From positions 1-33,727 of the IMG/VR virus record IMGVR_UViG_3300023179_007132: a DNA stretch of 33,727 bases, one strand, 5' to 3'. Source of the DNA: a virus. Shown here piece after piece: positions 24,901 through 30,084 of the stretch (position 1 is its first letter; every line of letters begins with the position of its first letter). The notes beneath the pieces are model-generated. The model searched no databases. It saw only the letters and a list, made by a program, of their open reading frames with translations, and was not told where the DNA came from. The translations under genes were made by a program, and so were the position numbers.

Positions 24901-25250
24901 GTGAACCCAGTTTTAAATCCATTAAGGAACTCGGCAGGAACGCTGATTTTCTTAACTTGTTCACCAATGTTTTTTATAATTTTTTCAAACTTGCCAAGTT
25001 CTTTTTCTCCTACGCTTTTAACTTCTTTGCCAAACTCTTTTGTTTGTTCTTGAGCCTCACGAAGAGATTCTGTTACTTCTTTGACTTTAGCAGAATCGAT
25101 ATCGCCAAAACATTCTTGCGCTTTACACAAAGCATCAACAAGTTGAGCTTGAGCATGATAAGCTTCGGTTTGCTTTTCAACTTGTGCAGTGATTTGCTGC
25201 ATAGTTGCTAGCAGTTGTTGTGCAATCTTAAGGTTGTCGGCTGTTGCCAT
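18966..25250 (-). CDS. tape measure protein, 2,094 residues
   Basis: This is the longest gene and has the marks of a tape measure: an N-terminal coiled-coil (about residues 1-120), long helical repeats, and a cluster of about eight hydrophobic segments between residues about 750 and 1,075 (VVIAATVKILMPLILSIA, GIAGVSLIILPAIALVAKLA, GAIATLFVALSVLG). The C-terminal 300 residues are Ser/Thr-rich with LRNLGSGTAP. Tape measures set tail length and enter the host envelope with DNA. At the usual 0.15 nm per residue this would give a tail of about 310 nm, exceptionally long; if true the virus would look like a long-tailed myovirus. It starts at the ATG at 25250 with AGGAG upstream. No peptidase or lysozyme motif was spotted. 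Confidence 0.93.
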   Translation of the reverse strand: MATADNLKIAQQLLATMQQITAQVEKQTEAYHAQAQLVDALCKAQECFGDIDSAKVKEVTESLREAQEQTKEFGKEVKSVGEKELGKFEKIIKNIGEQVKKISVPAEFLNGFKTGFTLSKNLFKNILSLGGSAFGLLKDMGKILLSLPGRLLDYFQGAAGSGTDEYKSALEELRKEFGDLDIGTSAAIKNMTESTKDLGESGLALSRVFGYGRAGLAALLRENMALIKEMGPLGNRLAESIKGAEGEFTLLRKATAISGEAFKSFQLSVEESGGDGVKAVREMTKSIAQFTREFGISSKEYGRDLDFMMKDTQTFGIMAPKEMLKVSTYAKRLGVSVESLKKVVEKSLNFESAAEQAAKLSEAFNIQIDAMKQMKETDPTKKLDNIRQAFFKTGRSIEQLNVQERRYLGTQLDMNDAELRLAFSQKNRTLSGAALDAQMKKSKKTQISQAEAMQNLAKSIERLIQSGSPMKGGFFETFFKGFEGGIKRTKEFREIVYNVQRIMRTILLAGREVGRMFVKEFPSIKQILGGIADMFDPARFRELLKGVVEEFKKFFKTVQTDPKAGVEAFMKNMKKIFFDFFTKGAPAGAKFLDGLKTFYKTIGLIFVEGLRQALMGLKNVLGIVIGFIRDPSSLKRLAQQAGDGISGVFSQAFTYVVQELGPLLKEVGGQIVELMTLLFEKYIKPHLAKLVMALFGPALFLGVTRALGAAILKVGFEKVITSFVNRIPIPPAAGAAGGAADGAGGAAGAASGASGRAGLVSFAANLVKIAAVLVVIAATVKILMPLILSIARDIENSGLKPESITFTAVLLGIMGVLFIAIGRLMQGVAKAKFEPGAVKQVLGIAGVSLIILPAIALVAKLAVWLLGGYPAEEIAKTAFMMTVFTGLFAAIAGLITYMSINEEKITKGFKQAMYALFIAGVALAVVGAMALAALKYFKDFTQEQVNVTISAIGGMTFLFGAIATLFVALSVLGTYVSGSGGAAVGLAVGGFVAAAVTLGLLAIGAKKIINHFKDVDEKQAKIAFMIMDNMVDLFMKVAATIALLTGAAILLKKYGGWAGAAALAIIMYAVYHTMKEMLGFAKDFITVVAKSDITEEKAKAVSTVLDGLAKMLGAVVDGIAKISLISRASVVGAILGVDFGGLNLGKIKDVLVGKDGIMIMIQKMLQGEAGKPGLLQIINQLGDDPAQLKTKADVFTSVAAGFAAIMKPIVDIIKAVTDASGNSLLGVLFGGNPENEIRQVIKLLLGEGTTGIFTLLFGSTNGLVPKIIEQIKNINVGQGDALKAGAEVFKSVATGIAAIVQVVPKMIGAVTELADEIPDENVIPTLDKVKDIFTSIISHTSGIITSVGTAITNLLKETTVTPEKLKEAGAIGEIFKGVGEVLKAVTPSPATLKAFQETSSSSGEYSSSSSINSEKLRSYITDMTTNLRNIVGNNDSGILGMLRLIVNMPFSVEDIDKLKGVAPIISAIGNLITNIVPSQNILDRITQDVSGNDSQGGKAGDNRNRIKWFMENVTNNINAIIPTIKTFIVDVARAISNIDASKIEGLKVISPIIAAVGSLIGSIMPATNILERITTTSGAGGLSEDQMKKNKEKITDFFTSINGYITALMFGEQTSSGGTQATGGIVLFINKMKDILNETGLDETRIKGLTVFSEIIKTISSMIVPLIGAVHELTSGVSSAGDAGRIYQAGTQITAVIQALSSSIQSVFNLIPTLISAIAGMNFDTKAIDSKIRAVKGIFELVGVIAMMTTGMSEEVTDARGVKTKKIRDILEMINPPLNLIIGLFSKRDIGSGAGTVRGYGATTEAAFNALASFRLPDGLASKAKVIKTVFEALKALVDATKSLKEMADQNQTVIPQTILDKPLQSINNMLASLTSTGTSGGTNPLMNTDRGNPFSKLGGIADRLRTAGVRFGGIYGGLRGMLDATNSLSRMQSTGLSSNTLSLNLSKLLGNDSAATGNDRSVLQVLESYFGASTAQDTANRFSNLKDNISRTILTPVRDMIQSYNDFSRQLRNLGSGTAPLQVTLDNLGSRLGATRRVTISNAAVNATINVNVRMEVGDVVQALHTHTSSTRTQANPRTFKPDVFTNAYPNSP

Positions 25251-25314
25251 TTATAAAACGCTCCTGCTTGTGAATAAGTATCGATACGAACATTTTGTTG
25301 GTAGTATTTATCAT

Positions 25315-25680
25315 ATGAACTGGATGCTTATTATGAACGAGAAACAAGCAGAAAAAATATTAACAGAATTCTTGCGTGTGCCTTTTATGGATAATCCCAT
25401 ATCTTTAGCCGTAAGCAACTATAAAATGACCACCCTTGGTAAATTAGTGTTTGCTTCTATTATTACCACAATGGTTACAGGTCAACGTTCACCATTCAAA
25501 CTTTCTGGCGATCCAAGAAAGATTGAAATACTTTCAAGAGCAGTTCAAAGCAGCAAACGTTTTCAAGACGAAATCAAACGTCCCGGTGCCAGCGTTGATT
25601 CTGTTATGCGTGCTTTAGATGCGAAAAATCTTGATGCAAATAATTTTCGTTCGATTTTTGGTGTTGATTGGCCGCTATAG
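25315..25680 (+). CDS. hypothetical protein, about 121 residues
   Basis: This rightward gene is divergent from the tape-measure gene. The body has a hydrophobic stretch (about residues 40-62, TTLGKLVFASIITTMVTG) and a helical C-terminal part (SRAVQSSKRFQDEIKRP, SVDSVMRALDAKNLDANNF) with no known motif. The ATG at 25315 is used; 25333 is an equally good alternative. No strong ribosome-binding site is visible. The reading frame extends upstream into the tape-measure start, but that part is antisense and unlikely to be translated. Confidence 0.68.
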   Translation: MNWMLIMNEKQAEKILTEFLRVPFMDNPISLAVSNYKMTTLGKLVFASIITTMVTGQRSPFKLSGDPRKIEILSRAVQSSKRFQDEIKRPGASVDSVMRALDAKNLDANNFRSIFGVDWPL

Positions 25681-25721
25681 TTTGTAAAACCTGATGTTAC
25701 TCATAACTACAACATATAATC

Positions 25722-25913
25722 ATGCCAGTTACAAAAAACAATCCCCGACCAGTTAGTTTCACACCAGATACTTGCAGTCGTGTTGATATCAATGTGCCTT
25801 GCACAATTCAATCAGTTGATATAACAACGATAATTCAAAACTTGCAAACGCAAATCGAAACCTTGAAAGGAAAGGTTGCCGAGCTAGAACGAAAAACAGC
25901 AGGTTTATCTTAA
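25722..25913 (+). CDS. small protein with C-terminal coiled coil, 63 residues
   Basis: The first half has a Pro/Thr/Cys-bearing stretch (FTPDTCSRVDINVPC), the second half (about residues 36-60, IQNLQTQIETLKGKVAEL) is a heptad-like coiled coil. No family is recognised. A TATAAT sequence ends one base before the ATG at 25722, but there is no good -35 box or ribosome-binding site, so how it is expressed is unclear. Confidence 0.6.
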   Translation: MPVTKNNPRPVSFTPDTCSRVDINVPCTIQSVDITTIIQNLQTQIETLKGKVAELERKTAGLS

Positions 25914-25947
25914 ACGTTCATATTTAAGAACAAATAAAGGTAAGGCT

Positions 25948-26463
25948 ATGAACAAACTTGATTTAAAGTATCTTATTCTTGAATCTTTGGAAGAACTAAA
26001 AGCAGAGCTAAAGAAAAAAGATGACGATGAAGAAGATCGTCGTGATTATAACAACGAGCCATTATACTTGCCAAACAAAGACAAGTATCTGCTTTTTGAT
26101 GAAGAACACCCAGAAGAAAATGTTAACATTCTAGAACTGGATGCAACATTAGAAGATGATACACCTGTTTGCGAAGGTTGTCTTGTTGCTTATATGAACG
26201 AAGCAAAAGATATGCTTACCGAAGCTGAATATCATGGACGCAAAGTTCCTCTTGGAAAACCTATGCGTGGAGATGTTAAAAAATTCAAAGTGTTCGTAAA
26301 AGATCCCAAAACAGGAAACGTCAAAAAAGTTAACTTTGGGGATAAGAAAATGCGTATCAAAAAAAGCAATCCAAAACGTCGCAAGAGTTTCAGAGCTAGG
26401 CATAATTGCTCTAATCCCGGTCCAAGAACCAAGGCAAGATACTGGAGTTGTCGCAAATGGTGA
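25948..26463 (+). CDS. phage protein with C-terminal basic Cys/Trp domain (DUF5872-like), 171 residues
   Basis: The N-terminal part (1-90) is acidic, starts with a helix like those of the tagged proteins (LDLKYLILESLEEL) and has CEGC. The C-terminal 80 residues are very basic and carry YHGRKVPLGKPMRGDVKKF, then a VKVNFG-like strand and RRKSFRARHNC, NPGPRTKARYWSCRKW, a module I recognise as widespread in phage proteins of unknown role (the DUF5872 type). The joining of an acidic tagged half to this module is therefore likely a two-domain protein. Its stop ends at 26463, the base next to the convergent thymidine kinase stop at 26464, so there is no gap at all. AAGG is seen upstream of the ATG. 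Confidence 0.8.
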   Translation: MNKLDLKYLILESLEELKAELKKKDDDEEDRRDYNNEPLYLPNKDKYLLFDEEHPEENVNILELDATLEDDTPVCEGCLVAYMNEAKDMLTEAEYHGRKVPLGKPMRGDVKKFKVFVKDPKTGNVKKVNFGDKKMRIKKSNPKRRKSFRARHNCSNPGPRTKARYWSCRKW

Positions 26464-27066
26464 TTAGTTGCGTATAAATCTACGCTTCTCTGATTGCCCA
26501 ATACTCCAACAATTCAAACATCTTGGTTCATAAGTTTCTGCTCCACCAATCAATACTTGATCTGATGAACGTGCAGAAAGCTTTCTAAAGGTTCTTGTTG
26601 CTTCATCGCTACAAACGGTGCAAACACCAACAAGCTTATAAACATTGTTTGCCAATGAAAGAAGGAAAGGCATAGAACCAAAAGGTCTGCCTTCACTATC
26701 CATATCTAAACCAACAGCAACAACGTTAACGCCACGTTCTAAATAAGCTGGAACCCAATTATAACAAAGTTCTGTAAAAAACTGTGCTTCATCGATTAAA
26801 AGAACATCGATGTTTTCCATATCTTTTGGAACTATTTCTCCGTCTGTTGGCAACCTTTTAACTTTGTGACCTGTTACTTTTTGAAGTGATACTCCATCAT
26901 GCGATACAATATCTTCATCAGAATATCTGTTATCGATGCTTGGTTTAACCACCAAAACGTTTGAATTAGATTCCAAACTATCTTCCAGTTCTGCTATCAA
27001 GGCTGTTGTTTTACCGGCATACATAGGACCGGCATAAACTGTTAGTGTTCCTGTTTTTTTACTCAT
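26464..27066 (-). CDS. tdk: thymidine kinase, type II (zinc-containing)
   Basis: The 200-residue protein has the P-loop GPMYAGKT (13-20), the DEAQF magnesium motif (92-96), the substrate-lid region and four zinc Cys at 149, 152, 183 and 186, as in bacterial and T4-type TK. It phosphorylates thymidine to dTMP for phage DNA synthesis. It overlaps the upstream 103-residue gene by ATGA, and converges directly onto the 25948-26463 gene. All key residues are present, so it should be active. Confidence 0.95.
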   Translation of the reverse strand: MSKKTGTLTVYAGPMYAGKTTALIAELEDSLESNSNVLVVKPSIDNRYSDEDIVSHDGVSLQKVTGHKVKRLPTDGEIVPKDMENIDVLLIDEAQFFTELCYNWVPAYLERGVNVVAVGLDMDSEGRPFGSMPFLLSLANNVYKLVGVCTVCSDEATRTFRKLSARSSDQVLIGGAETYEPRCLNCWSIGQSEKRRFIRN

Positions 27067-27374
27067 GGCTTATATGAAAACTCCAAGATTAAGTCTGGAC
27101 CATCTATCAATTTGATAACACGAACATCTTGATATTCTACAAGCTTCATCATGTTACCAAACCTATCATACTGACGTACAATCAGTTTACCAAACCTTGT
27201 ATCTGGTTTGGCTGCTGTGATTGGATTGTTTGCAGCTAATGGTCTTGTAAGATAAAACTGTCCAACCGGAACGTCTGATGTTCCAAGCTTGGAGCGTTCT
27301 CCATCAAACTGATAAAGTTCTCCCCCTTGAGGGAGAGGAATGCCAATGGTATACATAAAGTGATGTTGCGACAT
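27063..27374 (-). CDS. hypothetical protein, 103 residues
   Basis: The protein is mixed beta with motifs such as QFYLTRPLAAN and RFGKLIVRQYDRFGNM, giving a small beta-barrel impression, but no family is recognised. It has its own promoter (27382-27410) whose -10 box ends only seven bases before the ATG at 27374, and there is no ribosome-binding site, so the mRNA should be leaderless or nearly so. It is translationally coupled to thymidine kinase. Confidence 0.72.
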   Translation of the reverse strand: MSQHHFMYTIGIPLPQGGELYQFDGERSKLGTSDVPVGQFYLTRPLAANNPITAAKPDTRFGKLIVRQYDRFGNMMKLVEYQDVRVIKLIDGPDLILEFSYKP

Positions 27375-27381
27375 GGTATGT

Positions 27382-27410
27382 AGTATATCGCAACAAAAAC
27401 AGTATGTAAA
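27382..27410 (-). promoter_or_regulatory. sigma70-type promoter for a leaderless mRNA (TTTACA-17-TATACT)
   Basis: On the minus strand TTTACA (27405-27410), 17 bases and TATACT (27382-27387) precede the ATG at 27374 by seven bases. The start site should fall on or one base before that ATG. The gp26-like unit upstream ends at 27419, just before this promoter. Confidence 0.72.
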
Positions 27411-27418
27411 ATACTTGT

Positions 27419-27658
27419 TTAGGTAAATTTTTGAGTTCTTGGGTTAACGAACTGTCTTGCTTTACCTGTTAACGCTCTTAAATCGGGTGTGTTATGATGT
27501 GGAGCTTTAGATGGAATATCAGCGTTCTTTTCTGTTGCTTTAGAAATTTCTTTGTTGATACGTTCTATGAGCCAACGTTTATAAGCTACAGGAAAGTTTA
27601 GATATTCGGAGTAAGTCATTCCGTAGTAGTAGCCCAGCAAAAACATTGGTTCAAGCAA
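27419..27658 (-). CDS. downstream frame of the gp26-like gene, likely made by frameshifting
   Basis: The 79-residue frame (start shown at a TTG; the first ATG is four codons further in) encodes LGYYYGMTYSEYLNFPVAYKRWLIERINKEI, a pattern typical of phage tail-assembly chaperone C-terminal extensions. The frame is open back to 27715, overlapping the end of the gp26-like gene by 44 bases, and codes LAFFGLTPDDVEAVLLEP there. The start region has no ribosome-binding site. Together this favours expression as a fusion with the gp26-like protein by ribosomal slippage at 27689-27695. Independent translation is still possible. Confidence 0.72.
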   Translation of the reverse strand: MLEPMFLLGYYYGMTYSEYLNFPVAYKRWLIERINKEISKATEKNADIPSKAPHHNTPDLRALTGKARQFVNPRTQKFT

Positions 27659-27671
27659 AACGGCTTCAACA

Positions 27672-28571
27672 TCATCGGGCGTTAGGCCAAAAAAAGCTAG
27701 CTCCGAGTGGTACGGCTATTACCTCCTGATGACCACAACTGGTGCATGTGAAATCAGAACTCATATCAATTCCGGGTTCTGCTTCGTCCATAACCTTACG
27801 CAATGCCAAGCTGTCTCTTGCTGGCATATATTGACAAAATTGATTAATGAATCCACGCTCTGAATTACCTTCGATTGAAGCAATAGAATTCATAAGTTTG
27901 GTTGTTACAAGGTTTTCTTGCACGATACCTTTCTTACGTCGTGCTTCAATGTCTTGAAGCATTCTTTCTTCTTCTCGACCTGTTAGAAACTTAAACACAA
28001 CAGTTTTCTTTGAAAGAGGAAGTAGAAACTCGAAAGCATTTTGACCGGGACCAACTTGCTTAAGCTTTGATAAATCCAAATCTTTTACTGGGAGATTTTC
28101 AAGATTAAGACTCCAATCTTGTTGAACTTCACAAGCTGGACAAGTAACCTTTGGTGCATAATCTGCTCCGTAACCTGTGATTCTTACTGCAACCATCAAT
28201 GCGTTACGGTCACCAGAAATCATACTGTTAACGTCAATGTTTTTGTTGATAATACAGCTTTTAATAAGCTCGGTAACAACAGTGCCTTTACGAACAAGGG
28301 TCCGGTTCATAAGAATATCTTCTTCACGAGCTGTCATTGGACGAATTTCAACTGTTTCAACCATGTGAAGTGGACCATCGGGATATACCAAACCTCTAGA
28401 TGGGAGTGGTACTTCTGCTACTGGTAGATCAAAACCAATGGCTTGTTTTGCTGCTTGCGCCGTGTTTTGCACAGCCATTCCTTGAACCATTGGCAAACCA
28501 CCTTGGGCAGCTTGTTGTGCAGCAAAAATACTGTTCTTAAGTTCTCTTGATTCTTCTTCTGTCATACTCAT
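27672..28571 (-). CDS. T4 gp26-type baseplate protein with zinc ribbon
   Basis: The 299-residue protein matches the T4 baseplate gp26-type family: VPLPSRGLVYPDGPLHM (about 54-70), VEIRPMTAREEDILMNR (74-90), and Cys pairs CPAC (144-147) and CTSC (276-279) forming a zinc ribbon. Such proteins assist hub assembly. In T4 genes 26 and 51 lie just before 27, 28 and the tape-measure gene 29; here the same general order is broken by other genes. The 0 frame stops at 27672 after SFFWPNAR, and the slippery run lies four codons before the stop. The start is the ATG at 28571 with GGAG upstream. Confidence 0.82.
   Translation of the reverse strand: MSMTEEESRELKNSIFAAQQAAQGGLPMVQGMAVQNTAQAAKQAIGFDLPVAEVPLPSRGLVYPDGPLHMVETVEIRPMTAREEDILMNRTLVRKGTVVTELIKSCIINKNIDVNSMISGDRNALMVAVRITGYGADYAPKVTCPACEVQQDWSLNLENLPVKDLDLSKLKQVGPGQNAFEFLLPLSKKTVVFKFLTGREEERMLQDIEARRKKGIVQENLVTTKLMNSIASIEGNSERGFINQFCQYMPARDSLALRKVMDEAEPGIDMSSDFTCTSCGHQEVIAVPLGASFFWPNAR
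27689..27695 (-). promoter_or_regulatory. candidate programmed frameshift site (T7 run)
   Basis: On the minus strand the 0 frame reads AGC TTT TTT TGG; the overlapping frame reads GCT TTT TTT GGC. Moving +1 (or -2) on this run of seven T allows perfect re-pairing of tRNA-Phe. A shift here would give a product of about 383 residues. The run lies inside the 44-base overlap of the two frames. Confidence 0.6.
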
Positions 28572-28587
28572 ATTGTATTACTCCGGT

Positions 28588-28611
28588 GCTAGTAGATAGA
28601 CCTATACTAGC
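28588..28611 (-). other. hairpin upstream of gp26-like gene with 13-base motif shared with the SSB leader
   Basis: GCTAGT and ACTAGC arms flank a 12-base loop in the leader of the gp26-like gene. Bases 28590-28602 are the reverse complement of 8706-8718. No T-run follows. Confidence 0.35.
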
Positions 28612-28618
28612 TTACCAG

Positions 28619-28632
28619 ATTGTATATACAAT
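28619..28632. promoter_or_regulatory. perfect 14-base palindrome, possible operator
   Basis: ATTGTATATACAAT is a perfect palindrome in the 73-base gap between the 28645-29025 gene and the gp26-like gene. Its position upstream of a leftward transcription unit suggests a regulator site, but AT-rich palindromes occur by chance. Confidence 0.3.
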
Positions 28633-28644
28633 GGATAGGAATGT

Positions 28645-29025
28645 TTAAAGAGTTGGAAGAGGTTTTTCTACAGTATTACCAGAAGCTAGTTTGCTTTTCT
28701 TTGTATCTTTTTCTTCTGGTCGAGATGTAAGATTCTTGACAACTTCAGCAGCGTGAACAACAGCTTCAATCATCTTGCTATGCATATCTGCCATAGCTTG
28801 TGCATATATTTGTTGCTCTTCATCTGTAAGTTCATCTGGTTCTTTAATTTGCAAAGCGTCAACAATGTCTTCTTCAAACTTCATTGCGGTTTGTTGTGCT
28901 TGAATGGTTAATGAACGAATAGCTTGAAATTTCTTACCTTCTTTAAGCATTTCAATCTTACGTTCAACCATAAGAGATACAAGCTTTTGTAGTTTTGCTT
29001 CTGTAATCATTGGTTCCTCTTTCAT
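28645..29025 (-). CDS. helical protein of the tagged-protein operon, 126 residues
   Basis: The protein is helical and charged with an N-terminal helix ITEAKLQKLVSLMVERKIEML, a middle of DALQIKEPDELTDEEQQIYAQ and a basic-ended C-terminus. It starts at the ATG at 29025 (alternative 29010) overlapping the upstream gene by ATGA. It is the last gene of a tightly coupled group of three with tag-like helices. No family is recognised. Confidence 0.76.
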   Translation of the reverse strand: MKEEPMITEAKLQKLVSLMVERKIEMLKEGKKFQAIRSLTIQAQQTAMKFEEDIVDALQIKEPDELTDEEQQIYAQAMADMHSKMIEAVVHAAEVVKNLTSRPEEKDTKKSKLASGNTVEKPLPTL

Positions 29026-29396
29026 TGCTTGTATTTTAGATAGTTATGAATTGAATCAATCATTGCTGATGCAACAGCAATTTTTTCTTGAACCCATTCT
29101 TCATTGTCATCAATGTCAGCAGCAATCTTGCGAAGCTCATTAGCTTTATCACTAAGTCTTGCAAGATTAGCCATAATCATGCTTTTTTCACCTTGGTCAT
29201 CATCGTCCCAGTGTGAATCATCATGGTAATCATCATCCATACCGGGAAACAATCCAGATTTAATGTTTGAATCACCAAGGCTGACAACTTTAATGCCGTT
29301 CATTGGTGAAGGCATATCGTGCATATCTTGCATTGCTTCGCAAGCACACTCTTTTATGATTTTCTTAAGTTGATTATAAGTAAGCTTTTTCTTCAT
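29022..29396 (-). CDS. tagged small protein with LTYNQLKKIIKE N-terminus
   Basis: This 124-residue protein begins with the helix KKKLTYNQLKKIIKEC, which aligns with LTIKQLKRVIKE and LTVKQLKRIIKE of the paralogue pair at 6914-7727. The middle is very acidic (DDDYHDDSHWDDDDQGE), the C-terminal half helical. The IKE triplet fits a prohead-protease type site. It starts at the ATG at 29396 with TGATG overlap to the upstream gene; a GTG at 29399 would add one residue. No catalytic motif is seen. Confidence 0.78.
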   Translation of the reverse strand: MKKKLTYNQLKKIIKECACEAMQDMHDMPSPMNGIKVVSLGDSNIKSGLFPGMDDDYHDDSHWDDDDQGEKSMIMANLARLSDKANELRKIAADIDDNEEWVQEKIAVASAMIDSIHNYLKYKQ

Positions 29397-30070
29397 CACT
29401 TCGCCCTTTTGCTTAATTCCTTATAAAGTAAATATTCTCGTAAAGTAGTTTGTAATCTAGATTCTTTTACTGGTGCAGCAGGAGCAGCAGGAGCAGCAGG
29501 AGCAGCAGGTGGTGTTGCAGCAGGAGTTTCTGTAGATGCTGTTTCATCTTCAGAACCTTCTTCTTCTGTTTTGTCTTCTTCTTCGACTTTTTCTTCTGCT
29601 TCTTCTTTCGCTTTTTCTGGGACTTTAAACCTAAAGGTTTTAACAATGTGTTTAACAGCTTTTTCGATGTTTTCTGGAACTTCTTTTGTTTCTTCTTCGC
29701 CTTGCTTTTCTTTTTTCGCTTTGTTCGTTACATAAGCAACCAAAGTTTGAGTTTGTTCTTTCTCTGCACCGTTTTGCAACGCAGACAACAACGTTTTCTT
29801 GATATCAATAGCTGTCTTCGAAGCTAGTTTTTCCATAGTTTTTTCAAGATCATCTTTTGGTTCTTCTTCATCCCCACCTTCTTCATCGCTGCTTTCTTCT
29901 CCCCCAGAAGCAGAAGGATCGGCAGGAGGTGTTCCTCCTGCTGCTGGATCAGCCGGTGGGGTTGCTGGAGCAGCGGGAGCCGCTGGAGGTGCAGCTTGCT
30001 CAAACAAAAATCTATCAATTTCTTCTTCGATAATCTTGAGTAATATTTTTTGATATATCACGGTATTCAT
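29396..30070 (-). CDS. Ala/Pro/Glu-rich protein with PVKES tag, 224 residues
   Basis: The protein starts with a hydrophobic-charged helix (YQKILLKIIEEEIDRFLFEQ), passes through a Pro/Ala linker (24-55), a highly acidic central part with a helix (about 60-150, containing IKKTLLSALQNG and HIVKTFRFKVPEK), a second Ala/Pro linker from a GGAGCAGCA repeat, and ends PVKESRLQTTLREYLLYKELSKRAK. The ending resembles that of the 1395-1775 protein. The acidic, linker-rich build suits a scaffold or internal head protein, but no homolog is recognised. The start is the ATG at 30070. Confidence 0.76.
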   Translation of the reverse strand: MNTVIYQKILLKIIEEEIDRFLFEQAAPPAAPAAPATPPADPAAGGTPPADPSASGGEESSDEEGGDEEEPKDDLEKTMEKLASKTAIDIKKTLLSALQNGAEKEQTQTLVAYVTNKAKKEKQGEEETKEVPENIEKAVKHIVKTFRFKVPEKAKEEAEEKVEEEDKTEEEGSEDETASTETPAATPPAAPAAPAAPAAPVKESRLQTTLREYLLYKELSKRAK

Positions 30071-30084
30071 TCTTTGTTCTCTTC

